The notes beneath the pieces were generated by a model. The model saw only the letters and a program-made list of their open reading frames with translations, was not told the origin of the DNA and made no database searches. Positions 25,227 through 33,479 of a DNA stretch of 64,000 nucleotides are shown here, in pieces. The position numbers and the translations under genes were made by a program. The stretch is from CAVUFH01 sp963740835 (GTDB lineage: Bacteria; Actinomycetota; Acidimicrobiia; IMCC26256; PALSA-610): contig CAVUFH010000007.1 of assembly GCA_963740835.1 (NCBI GenBank), forward strand, positions 620,001 to 684,000, read 5' to 3'. The stretch's first letter is position 1; every line of letters starts with the position of its first letter.

Positions 25227-26405
25227 ATGAACCGCAGGACTCGAGCGCGACGTTGGTCGGTCGGGCTGGCTGTCGGAATTCTTGCCGTCGCGCTCGCCGG
25301 GTGCACGGTTCCCTTGTCGACACCCGGCGCGACGTCGAAGATCGTGCTCGTCAGCACATCCACAGTGAACGGCTGGCGCTACGACTTCTACCGGAACCCC
25401 GATTACCCGTGCAGCATCAGCGGCTTCCAGACGTTCACCGTGGGCACCAAGGTCGGATCCTCCGCGACCGCACTCGCGCCGCTATGGGTGTTCATGCACG
25501 GCGGCGGCACCGGTTACTTCGACGCGTCGGGCACGCCGCAACCCGACACGAACCAGATGACTGAAGAGAAGGCCGTCGGCCAGCGCGGCGGGCTCACGAA
25601 CGATGGCCTGGCCGGTCGCATCCGCGGCGACGGGGCCCGTTTCCGCATGGTTGCCGTCTCGTACTGCAACCGCGATCTCTACAGCGGCGCGGGGCAGACC
25701 GATCCGAACAACCCGCACCTCCTGCCGAACGGTACGGCGAAGACGACGAACGGACTCCTCGCGACAAAGGCCGCGATCCAGTTCGTGCGGGCCGAGTACC
25801 CGACCGGGAAGCTGTTCCTGCACGGCGGGAGCGCGGGTTCGGCCGGCTCCTACAACGTGGCGTGGGCCCTACAGCAACAGGGCATCGCACCGGCCGGCGT
25901 CGTCGCAGACGCAAGCGTTGTCAACATCGAGGCCGGGTCGGCGGCACACGCGCAGGGCGCGTGCCGCAACGATGCGTACTCGCCCGCGGGCCAGCCGATC
26001 GTTTCGCAGCGCGTCCACCCGGACTTCGCCAACCTCGACAACGAGCCCGACAAGCTCGTCGCCCGCGGTGTGCTCGGGGTCCCCCTGATGCACATCTGGA
26101 ACACCGGTGACCCGCAGTCATGCGGAACGACGCCAATGTCGTGCCCGTTGCGCGACGGTTCGAGTGTGATGCTCGGTTCCACTGACTGCGTACACCGGCC
26201 GCTCGAGGACGCCATCGCGGCGCAGGGTCCGGCCGGCCGATCGGTGAACCTCCGGCTGTGCGTGGACGACGCGAGCAAGCCCGGAACGTGCGACAAGCAC
26301 GTCGTGACCACGGCCGCCGGCCTCGTCAACACCGACCCGTCGTCACCAGCCGACTTCAACGCGACCATCATGACGTGGGTGCACGAGCGGTTGGCCGACG
26401 TGTAG
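25227..26405 (+). CDS. Secreted lipoprotein esterase (pectin-acetylesterase/Notum-like fold)
   Basis: The 392-aa product has a basic N-terminus and hydrophobic segment ending in lipobox LAGC (WSVGLAVGILAVALAGC), so it should be an exported lipoprotein. PLWVFMHGGGTGYFDASG provides the oxyanion loop and FLHGGSAGSAGSYNVAWAL the Ser nucleophile elbow. ATKAAIQFVRAEYPTGK precedes it, as in pectin-acetylesterase-like hydrolases. Several Cys pairs suggest disulfides outside the membrane. The ATG at 25227 is preferred to 25212 because GGGGG at 25215-25219 is properly spaced. Substrate unknown. Confidence 0.7.
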   Translation: MNRRTRARRWSVGLAVGILAVALAGCTVPLSTPGATSKIVLVSTSTVNGWRYDFYRNPDYPCSISGFQTFTVGTKVGSSATALAPLWVFMHGGGTGYFDASGTPQPDTNQMTEEKAVGQRGGLTNDGLAGRIRGDGARFRMVAVSYCNRDLYSGAGQTDPNNPHLLPNGTAKTTNGLLATKAAIQFVRAEYPTGKLFLHGGSAGSAGSYNVAWALQQQGIAPAGVVADASVVNIEAGSAAHAQGACRNDAYSPAGQPIVSQRVHPDFANLDNEPDKLVARGVLGVPLMHIWNTGDPQSCGTTPMSCPLRDGSSVMLGSTDCVHRPLEDAIAAQGPAGRSVNLRLCVDDASKPGTCDKHVVTTAAGLVNTDPSSPADFNATIMTWVHERLADV

Positions 26406-26427
26406 CGAAAGCCGTCGGGCGACGGGC

Positions 26428-26654
26428 TCAGCGCGTGGTGTGGAGGAAGTCGAGCAGTGCGTTCGCGACCTCCGCCGGATGTGTGTACGGCGCGAGGTGA
26501 CTCGCGCTTGTCGGCCGCAACGAGCGCGGGCACGAGCCGGTACCATCCGGCGGCCGGACCGCCAGAGCCGCTCACGAGCACGATCGGAACCGCGTCCGGA
26601 TCGCCACTGACGTCGTATGTGATCGAGACGTCCTCGAGATCAACTGCCGGCATG
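26428..26654 (-). pseudogene. Internally deleted alpha/beta hydrolase remnant
   Basis: The start codon region encodes MPAVDLEDVSITYDVSGDPD and VPIVLVSGSGGPAAGWYRLV, a normal hydrolase N-terminus of about 50 residues. After AADK the frame changes, and the rest reads ASHLAPYTHPAEVANALLDF then LHTTR and a stop, a typical hydrolase C-terminus. The middle of the protein, with nucleophile and acid residues (about 200 residues), is missing. This is a deletion relic rather than a sequencing indel. Confidence 0.7.
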
Positions 26655-26730
26655 CCCACCTCCCTCGCGGCCACGCGCGGATTCGCCGGACGCGCCGTGT
26701 CGCATGCGGCGTCAGTGCAAGACTCCCGGC

Positions 26731-29172
26731 ATGCCGCATCCGCAAGATGCCGGTGAGGAACCGAGCGGACACCCGACGGCGGGCACAGTGCTGCGCGTCC
26801 GGGGTCTGCGCAAACGGTTCGGGTCCCTCCGGGTCCTCCGCGGCGTCGACCTCGACCTCCGTTCGGGCGAGATCCTCGCGCTCGTCGGCGAGAACGGGGC
26901 GGGCAAGTCCACGTTGGTGCAATGCCTCGCGGGCGCGACGAAGGCCGACGGCGGGCGCATCGACCTGCTGCCGACCGGTTCCCACTCGAGCGCCGGGCGA
27001 CCGAACCGCATCGCGGTCGTCTGGCAGGACCTCGCGCTGTGCGACAACCTCAGCGCGATCGCGAACCTCTTCCTCGGGAACGAGCGCCTCCACAACCGGC
27101 TGCTCGACGAGGCCGCGATGGTGTACGAGGGGCGTCGGCTGCTGGCGCGCCTGCAGATCACGATCGACGATCCCGCGGCGCCGGTCGCGACCCTCTCGGG
27201 TGGGCAACGGCAGCTCGTCGCGATCGCGCGTGCGGTGCTGCGCGACCCCTCGCTGCTGATCCTCGACGAACCGACCGCGGCGCTCGGCGTGGCGGAGTCG
27301 CGCGTCGTCGAAGAGCTGATCGGGCGGCTGCGCGCGGCGGGGAGCTGCATCCTGCTCGTGTCCCACCGGCTCGACCAGGTGTTCAATGTCGCGGATCGGA
27401 TCGCGGTGCTGCGCGGCGGCCACATCGTCGCCAACCTCTCACCACGCGACGTCCACCCGGACGATGTCGTCGCACTCATGACGGGCGTCGAGATCGACTC
27501 GACGGCACGCCGGCAGCTCTGGCGGCTGCGCAGCCTCGTCGAGCAGCTCGCCGCGGTCGAACCGGCGGCGAGCCTTCCGCTGATCGTCTCCGCGATGGCC
27601 GAGGCGGTCGGCGTGCAGCAGTTGTGCGTGCACCTGCTCGACCACGCGACCGATGCGAGCGGACCCCGCCTCCGGTGCTCGGCCGCCGTCGGCCTCGCGC
27701 CCGCGCTCCTCGACGCCGTCGCGTCGCTCCCGGTCGACGCCGCGGGCGGCCCGCCCGGAATCGCGGCCGCCACCGGCGCGGCGGTGCTCGTCGACGACTG
27801 CCGCCGCGACGCGCGCTGGGCACCGTTCCACGCCGTTGCGCGTCAGGACTTCGTCCGCAGTTCGTGGGCGGTGCCGATCCTCGGTGCGTCGGGCGTGCTC
27901 GGCACGATCTCTGGCTACTCACCCACGGTCGGCCGGCCGCAGACCGATCAGCTCGAGCTCGTCTCGCTGTACGCGAGCCACGCCGCCGCGGCGATCGACC
28001 GCGAGCACCTCCTCGCCGAGGCGACTCGACGCAACCGCGTCCTCGAGACGTTGCGCGGTGTGCTCGACACGATGGCGGGCCCTCAACCCGCGCAAGGCGG
28101 GCTCGGTGTCGTGCTCCTCGCGCTGTGTCGCGGGCTCGGTGCCGACACGATCGCGCTGCACGAGACCGACGGCACCTGCTCGACCTTCGCCGCGACCGAC
28201 GCGGGCAGTGCCGCCGCCGACTCGGAAGCACGCCACCGTGCCGGCGCCGCGGCCGTGTTCAGCGCCAACGGCCGACTCGACCGGGCACGACTCGTCGGTT
28301 TCGACGTGCTCGCCGCGCCGGTCACCACTCCGCGCGGACGCGTCGTTGTGACCGCATGGTGGTCCGCGAGCGACGCGATCTCGAACGACGCACTCGATCT
28401 CCTCGACGACGCCACGCGGTCGTTGCGCCTGGCGCTCGAGCGGGAAGCGCTCGAGGAAGCGAACGCGGAGGCCGCGTCGTTGCGACGTTCCCACCGGCTC
28501 CAGCAGGAGTTCCTGTCGCGCCTGAACCACGAGCTGCGCACGCCCTTGACCGCAATCCAGGGCTACGCGTCGACGCTGCGTCAGACCGACGTGCAGTGGG
28601 ACGTCGCGTCGCAGCAGCGGTTCCTCGACTCGATCGCGTCCGAGTCGGCACGGATGGGCCGGCTCGTCGGTGACCTGCTCGACTTCGGAGCCATCGATTC
28701 GGGCGTCCTGCGCCTGGCACCCGACTGGTGCGACCTCGAACTGGTGCTCGAAGCGGCCCGGCGCTGCGTGACCGGTGCGGATACAACTCGCTTCGACACC
28801 GGTGAGCGCGCGCAGCTCCCGTCGATCTGGGGTGACCACGACCGGCTCGAGCAGGTGTTCGTGAACCTGCTCGAGAACGCGGTGCGTCACGCGACCGATC
28901 CGACGCGCGTGAGGATCACGGTGGCGGTCGGCGCCAACACGCTCGACGTCCGGGTGACCGATGACGGTCCGGGGATTCCCTCGGAGACCGCCGAACTCTT
29001 GTTCCTCCCGCACGTGCGTGGCATTACCGAAAGCAGCGGCGCCGGGCTCGGTCTCGCGATCGCGCGCGGCATCGTCGAGGCCCACGGCGGTGCGATCGGG
29101 TTCGAAGCCAGCAGTTCGGGCGCGTGCGTGGTCGTGACGCTCCCGATCGAACCGGTCGCGGCCGAGCGATGA
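26731..29172 (+). CDS. Sugar-type ABC ATPase fused to GAF-like domains and a histidine kinase
   Basis: An 813-aa protein in one unbroken frame. Residues about 14-245 are an ABC ATPase: Walker A LVGENGAGKSTLVQCLAG, Q-loop VVWQDLALCDNL, signature ATLSGGQRQLVAIARAV, Walker B LLILDEPTAALGV and H-loop VSHRLDQVF. Two GAF-like regions follow (about 270-440 and 450-580; the first has VRSSWAVPILGASGVLGTIS). HisKA has phospho-His in FLSRLNHELRTPLTAIQGYA near residue 598. The HATPase has NLLENAVRHA, DDGPGIPS and GAGLGLAIARGIVEAHGG. The ABC part is closest to the ATPase gene at 31257. Its stop overlaps the response regulator start (ATGA). No membrane segment is present, so it may reach the membrane through a permease. 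Confidence 0.88.
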   Translation: MPHPQDAGEEPSGHPTAGTVLRVRGLRKRFGSLRVLRGVDLDLRSGEILALVGENGAGKSTLVQCLAGATKADGGRIDLLPTGSHSSAGRPNRIAVVWQDLALCDNLSAIANLFLGNERLHNRLLDEAAMVYEGRRLLARLQITIDDPAAPVATLSGGQRQLVAIARAVLRDPSLLILDEPTAALGVAESRVVEELIGRLRAAGSCILLVSHRLDQVFNVADRIAVLRGGHIVANLSPRDVHPDDVVALMTGVEIDSTARRQLWRLRSLVEQLAAVEPAASLPLIVSAMAEAVGVQQLCVHLLDHATDASGPRLRCSAAVGLAPALLDAVASLPVDAAGGPPGIAAATGAAVLVDDCRRDARWAPFHAVARQDFVRSSWAVPILGASGVLGTISGYSPTVGRPQTDQLELVSLYASHAAAAIDREHLLAEATRRNRVLETLRGVLDTMAGPQPAQGGLGVVLLALCRGLGADTIALHETDGTCSTFAATDAGSAAADSEARHRAGAAAVFSANGRLDRARLVGFDVLAAPVTTPRGRVVVTAWWSASDAISNDALDLLDDATRSLRLALEREALEEANAEAASLRRSHRLQQEFLSRLNHELRTPLTAIQGYASTLRQTDVQWDVASQQRFLDSIASESARMGRLVGDLLDFGAIDSGVLRLAPDWCDLELVLEAARRCVTGADTTRFDTGERAQLPSIWGDHDRLEQVFVNLLENAVRHATDPTRVRITVAVGANTLDVRVTDDGPGIPSETAELLFLPHVRGITESSGAGLGLAIARGIVEAHGGAIGFEASSSGACVVVTLPIEPVAAER

Positions 29173-29885
29173 ACGACACCAAGGACGCGACCTCGGTGCT
29201 CGTCGTCGAGGACGACCGCAACATCGTCGATCTGCTGCAGGCGAACCTGCTCGTGCGCGGGTTCGAGGTCGTCGTGTCGCGCACCGGCGCAGACGTGCTG
29301 GAACGCATCAAGAACGAACCGGTCGACGTGGTGCTGCTCGACCTCATGCTGCCGGGGCTCGACGGTTTCGACCTGTGCCGCGACATCCGCGCGGTCTCGA
29401 CCGTCGGCATCATCGTCGTGTCCGCGCGCCGCGGCGAACAGGACAAGGTCCGCGCCTTGAACGTCGGCGCCGACGACTACCTCACCAAGCCATTCGGCGT
29501 CGACGAACTGCTCGCACGCATCACCGCGCTCCTCCGCCGCAGCCGCGCCATCCCTGAACCGACCGCGGCCGCGCCGCTGCGCTTCGGCGACATCACCATC
29601 GACCTCGACGCGCAGCTCGTGACGAAGCGCGGGGAACCCGTCCACATGACCCCGACGGAATTCGCCCTGCTGCAGGAGTTCGCGCTCGCCCCGGGCAAGC
29701 TCCTCACCCACGCCGCGCTCCTGCGGAAGGTCTGGGGCCCGGGCTACGAAACCGAGACCGAGTACACGCGCGGGTACGTGCGCCGGTTGCGAGCCAAGCT
29801 CGAAGACGCCGACGGACCGGCCCTGATCGCGACGGAGCCCCGGGCCGGGTACCGCCTGCTCGCGCCCTCCGAAGCGCCCGAGTGA
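29169..29885 (+). CDS. OmpR/PhoB-type response regulator
   Basis: The 238-aa regulator begins MNDTKDATSVLVVEDDRNIV. The receiver has acidic pocket Glu14/Asp15/Asp16, phospho-acceptor Asp58 in VVLLDLMLPGLDG and the conserved Lys in DDYLTKPFGVDEL. Residues about 135-235 are a winged helix (HMTPTEFALLQEFALAPGKL, TEYTRGYVRRLRAKLED). The ATG overlaps the kinase stop, so the two are a cognate pair. The following intergenic region carries 11-bp-phased repeats suited to a tandem OmpR-family dimer, so the sugar ABC operon is its probable target. Confidence 0.93.
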   Translation: MNDTKDATSVLVVEDDRNIVDLLQANLLVRGFEVVVSRTGADVLERIKNEPVDVVLLDLMLPGLDGFDLCRDIRAVSTVGIIVVSARRGEQDKVRALNVGADDYLTKPFGVDELLARITALLRRSRAIPEPTAAAPLRFGDITIDLDAQLVTKRGEPVHMTPTEFALLQEFALAPGKLLTHAALLRKVWGPGYETETEYTRGYVRRLRAKLEDADGPALIATEPRAGYRLLAPSEAPE

Positions 29886-29911
29886 CCGCGCGTCGCGCGC
29901 TGGACCCGCTA

Positions 29912-29960
29912 CGTTCACAGTTCGTTCACGGATTCGGCAGAACGTACACACATCGTCCAC
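29912..29960 (+). promoter_or_regulatory. Two pairs of 11-bp-phased CGTNCAC repeats upstream of the sugar ABC operon
   Basis: CGTTCAC occurs at 29912-29918 and 29923-29929, CGTACAC at 29943-29949 and CGTCCAC at 29954-29960. Within each pair the spacing is exactly 11 bp, the helical phasing used by PhoB/OmpR-family regulators. They lie 49-97 bp before the binding-protein ATG at 30009 and just after the response regulator gene. Binding is inferred. Confidence 0.6.
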
Positions 29961-30008
29961 ACGCCGCTCCGTACGTTTCGGGGCAGTTGGTTGCGAACAG
30001 GGGGAACA

Positions 30009-31232
30009 ATGAAGCGCTCCTACACGCGCGTTGCGGTGATGTCCGTGCTCGTCGTGACGGCCATGGTGTTCGCCGCCTGCGGCGGTGACGACGACGACAG
30101 CTCGTCCTCCGGCAACGCCAGCACAACCGCGGCCGGGACGACCGTCGTGAAGATCAGCGTGACGTCGTTCACACCGGACTTCTCGGTCATGAAGCAGCTG
30201 AAGACGCTGGCTGCGAAGGGGAAGGGCAAGATTGGCGTGCTGCTCCCCGACACGTCGTCGTCGGCTCGTTATGTCGCGTTCGACGCGCCGTACCTCCAGC
30301 AGGCGTTCGAAGCAGCAGGTCTCAGCAGCAGCGACTACAAGATCGACAACGCGCAGGGCAGCGCGACCACGCAGCAGAGCCAGGCCGAAGCCGACATCAC
30401 CGAAGGTGCGAGCGTTCTCCTGCTCGACCAGCTCGACTCCGGGAGCGCGGCCGCGATCGAGAAGAACGCCGAACAGCATGGCGTGCAGGTCATCGACTAC
30501 GACCGCCTCGTCAAGGGCGGTATCAACAACCGCTATTACGTCAGCTTCGACAACGTCAACGTGGGCAAGTTGATGGGCCAGGGTCTCGTCGACTGCGTCT
30601 CGGCCTGGAAGGTCACCGATCCGCAGGTTCTGCTGATGGACGGCGACCCCACCGACAACAACGCCACGCTCTTCGCCAACGGCTACAAGTCGGTGCTCAA
30701 GCCCAAGTTCGACGACAAGAGCTACACGCTCGTCGGTGAGCCGGGCGGTACGTGGGACCAGTCCGAAGGCCAGACGTTGTTCGAGCAGCAGTTCACGGCG
30801 CACCCGAACATCAACTCGGTCGTCGCGGCGAACGACAACCTCGCCCAGGCCGTGATCTCGGTGCTGAAGACCAAGGGCATCCCGGCGCAGAAGATCCCCA
30901 CGACCGGTCAGGACGCAACCTCGCAGGGCCTGCAGAACGTGCTCGCCGGCTACCAGTGCGGGAGCGTCTACAAGCCGATCTACCTCGAGGCGCAAGCCGC
31001 GGCTGCCCTCGCGCTCTACCTCCGTGCCGGCGAGACCCCGCCGAAGGCACTGGTGAACGGTTCCGCGAACGACCCAACCGCCAACAAGGAAGTGCCGTCC
31101 GTGCTGCTCGGTCCGACCTGGGTCACCTCCGAGAACATGCAGAGCACCGTCATCAAGGACGACTTCGTCAAGGTCTCCGACATCTGCACCGCCGAGTTGC
31201 AGAGCGCGTGCACTGCGGCGGGCATCAAGTAA
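30009..31232 (+). CDS. Sugar ABC transporter substrate-binding lipoprotein (XylF-like)
   Basis: The 407-aa product begins MKRSYTRVAVMSVLVVTAMV and has lipobox FAAC at the end of the signal peptide, then a Ser/Asp-rich linker. The mature part is a periplasmic-binding-protein type 1 fold: KIGVLLPDTSSSARYVAFD, EGASVLLLDQLDSGSAAAIE, VQVIDYDRLVKGG and VAANDNLAQAVISVLKTKG, close to D-xylose-binding XylF. AGGGGGA precedes the ATG. It captures a monosaccharide for the adjacent importer. Exact ligand unknown. First gene of a three-gene operon controlled, I infer, by the upstream two-component system. Confidence 0.92.
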   Translation: MKRSYTRVAVMSVLVVTAMVFAACGGDDDDSSSSGNASTTAAGTTVVKISVTSFTPDFSVMKQLKTLAAKGKGKIGVLLPDTSSSARYVAFDAPYLQQAFEAAGLSSSDYKIDNAQGSATTQQSQAEADITEGASVLLLDQLDSGSAAAIEKNAEQHGVQVIDYDRLVKGGINNRYYVSFDNVNVGKLMGQGLVDCVSAWKVTDPQVLLMDGDPTDNNATLFANGYKSVLKPKFDDKSYTLVGEPGGTWDQSEGQTLFEQQFTAHPNINSVVAANDNLAQAVISVLKTKGIPAQKIPTTGQDATSQGLQNVLAGYQCGSVYKPIYLEAQAAAALALYLRAGETPPKALVNGSANDPTANKEVPSVLLGPTWVTSENMQSTVIKDDFVKVSDICTAELQSACTAAGIK

Positions 31233-31256
31233 AGGGTCGACGGGAAAGACCAACCC

Positions 31257-32078
31257 GTGGCCACTGAGGTCGTCGACAACCAGGGGGACGCGGCGCGGCA
31301 GGGTGACGATGCCGCACCGCTCCTCCGGCTCTCCGGGATCGGCAAGAACTTCGGGCCGGTGCGAGCGCTCGTCGGCGTCGATCTGGACGTCCCGGCCGGC
31401 AAGGTCACCGCGCTGTGCGGTGACAACGGTGCCGGCAAGTCGGTGCTCATCAAGTGCGTCGCCGGCATCCACACGCCGGATCGCGGCACCATCTACTGGG
31501 AGGGCCGCCCGGTACAGATCCACACACCGAAGGATGCCGCCGCGTTCGGCATCGAAACCGTGTACCAGGATCTCGCCCTGTGCGACAACCTCGACATCGT
31601 CCAGAACATGTTCCTCGGGCGTGAGCCGCTGCGGTACCTGATGCTCGACGAGGAACGGATGGAAACGTCCGCGCAGGACACATTGCGCAGCCTCGCGGTC
31701 ACGACCGTGCGGTCGATCCGACAACCCGTCGGGTCGCTCTCTGGCGGACAACGGCAATCGGTCGCGATCGCGAAGGCGGTGTTGTGGAACTCACGTCTCG
31801 TGATCATGGACGAGCCGACCGCGGCGCTCGGCGTCAACCAGACGCGGATGGTCTTGGACCTCGTACGCACGCTCGCTGACCGCGGGCTTGCAGTGCTCAT
31901 GATCTCGCACAACCTGAACGACGTGTTCGAAGTCGCCGACCGCATCGCGGTGCTGCACCTCGGCCGGATGGTGGCAGTCGAGCCCACGAGCGAGTTCGAC
32001 CGCCAGATCGTCGTCGACTACATGACCTCAGGGCGGTCCGGGCGCCCAGCGCCGGACACTCCGGCAGAGACGAGCTGA
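31257..32078 (+). CDS. Sugar ABC transporter ATP-binding protein (single-domain XylG/FrcA-like)
   Basis: The 273-aa product from GTG 31257 carries one ABC domain: Walker A CGDNGAGKSVLIKCVAG, Q-loop TVYQDLALCDNLDIV, signature GSLSGGQRQSVAIAKAV, Walker B LVIMDEPTAALGVNQ and H-loop ISHNLNDVF. Unlike XylG or RbsA with two ABC domains, there is just one, as in FrcA. QDLALCDNL and DEPTAALGV are shared with the ABC part of the kinase fusion at 26731, indicating duplication. It energises uptake with the permease that begins one base after its stop. Confidence 0.93.
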   Translation: MATEVVDNQGDAARQGDDAAPLLRLSGIGKNFGPVRALVGVDLDVPAGKVTALCGDNGAGKSVLIKCVAGIHTPDRGTIYWEGRPVQIHTPKDAAAFGIETVYQDLALCDNLDIVQNMFLGREPLRYLMLDEERMETSAQDTLRSLAVTTVRSIRQPVGSLSGGQRQSVAIAKAVLWNSRLVIMDEPTAALGVNQTRMVLDLVRTLADRGLAVLMISHNLNDVFEVADRIAVLHLGRMVAVEPTSEFDRQIVVDYMTSGRSGRPAPDTPAETS

Positions 32079-32079
32079 C

Positions 32080-33384
32080 ATGGCGCGCGTCGAGGAACCC
32101 CCGATCCCGCCCGACGACGTCGTCGACGACGCGGAGCCGGCCGCGGACGCCGCGATCATCGCGAGCCCGGAGCTGGTCTCGAACACGCTCGGCGAGTACT
32201 TCCGCGCGTCGATCCAGCGCGTGCGGGGAGGCGACGCCGGCATCCTGCCCGTCATCCTCGGGCTCTTCCTGATCTCCGCCGTCTTCCAGAGCCTCAACTC
32301 GAACTTCCTGACCGCCGGCAACCTCGTGAACCTGCTCGTGCAGGGCGCGGTGTTCATGCTCCTCGCGATGGGTGAGGTCTTCGTCCTCCTGCTGGGCGAG
32401 ATCGATCTGTCCGCTGGCTTCGTCGCCGGACTCGGCGGCACGATCGCGGCGGAGCTCGTGAAGGAGACGACGGGCTGGCCGTGGTGGGCCGCGATCCTCG
32501 TCGCGCTCCTCTGCTGCGCGGCCATCGGCGCGTTCCAAGGCACGATCATCACGCGCATCGGGCTGCCGTCGTTCGTAGTGACGCTGGCCGGTTTGTTGTG
32601 CTGGCAAGGTGTGATGCTGCTGATCCTCGGCACCGGCGAAGGCCTCGTGCCGATCAACAACAACATCATCAACGACTTCGCCAACGGGATATTGACACCG
32701 GCCGCGAGTTGGGTCGTGATGATCCTGATCGTCGCCGCGTTCGGGGCGATGACGTGGTTCCGCGACACGCGCCGCCGCAAGAGCGGCCTCGTCGCACCGC
32801 CGGTGAGCCTCACGGTGCTCAAGATCGCGATCGTCGCGGCAGCCGGCGTTGCCGTCGTGCTGATCTGCAACACCAATCGCGGCACTGCGTTCAAGTCGAT
32901 CCAGGGCGTCCCGTGGGTCGTGTTGATCGTGCTCGGCGTGCTCGCGATGTGGACGTTCGTGCTCGGCCGCACCAAGTTCGGCCGCTACCTCTACGCCATC
33001 GGCGGGAACGCGGAAGCCGCCCGCCGCGCCGGGATCAACCTCTCGCTGGTGCGCACCGCGGCGTTCGCGCTGTCGTCGTTCACTGCGGGCATCGCGGGTC
33101 TCGTCTACGCGTCACGCCTGCGCTCGATCTCGACCAACATCGACGGCGGCACCCTCGTCCTCTACGCGGTCGCGGCGGCGGTCATCGGTGGAACGAGCCT
33201 CTTCGGCGGCCGCGGCCGCGCCCGTGACGCAGTCGTCGGCGGCATCGTCGTCGCCGCGATCAACAACGGCATGGGTCTCCAGGGCTACAGCACCGCCGCC
33301 CGTCTCGTCGTCACCGCGGTCGTGCTCGTCGTCGCCGTCACCATCGACGCCGTCGCCCGCCGCGGCCGCTCGACCCGCGTCTAG
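32080..33384 (+). CDS. Sugar ABC transporter permease (XylH-like)
   Basis: The 434-aa integral membrane protein has a cytoplasmic N-terminus of about 60 residues, then multiple membrane helices (LPVILGLFLISAVFQSLNSN, VNLLVQGAVFMLLAMGEVFV). Family motifs are LLGEIDLSAGFVAGLGG and GIGGNAEAARRAGINLSLV-like sequence (YAIGGNAEAARRAGINLSLV). It belongs to the ribose/xylose permease family and would import a sugar with the ATPase encoded just upstream. Possibly it also docks the ABC domain of the kinase fusion. A following 95-bp gap separates it from the OYE-like gene. Confidence 0.93.
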   Translation: MARVEEPPIPPDDVVDDAEPAADAAIIASPELVSNTLGEYFRASIQRVRGGDAGILPVILGLFLISAVFQSLNSNFLTAGNLVNLLVQGAVFMLLAMGEVFVLLLGEIDLSAGFVAGLGGTIAAELVKETTGWPWWAAILVALLCCAAIGAFQGTIITRIGLPSFVVTLAGLLCWQGVMLLILGTGEGLVPINNNIINDFANGILTPAASWVVMILIVAAFGAMTWFRDTRRRKSGLVAPPVSLTVLKIAIVAAAGVAVVLICNTNRGTAFKSIQGVPWVVLIVLGVLAMWTFVLGRTKFGRYLYAIGGNAEAARRAGINLSLVRTAAFALSSFTAGIAGLVYASRLRSISTNIDGGTLVLYAVAAAVIGGTSLFGGRGRARDAVVGGIVVAAINNGMGLQGYSTAARLVVTAVVLVVAVTIDAVARRGRSTRV

Positions 33385-33479
33385 CGACGGAGATCTCGTC
33401 GCGTGAAGTCGCATCCCGGCACGGCGGGAACCTGGACGGCAGACCGTGGACACCGCATGGCGCGGCGTGAGGCGACTAC

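Noticed and set aside
28887..31757. 956-aa minus-strand ORF opposite the response regulator and binding protein
   Set aside because: It has low-complexity Arg/Val/Asp-rich composition typical of antisense frames, and the plus-strand genes are clearly real.
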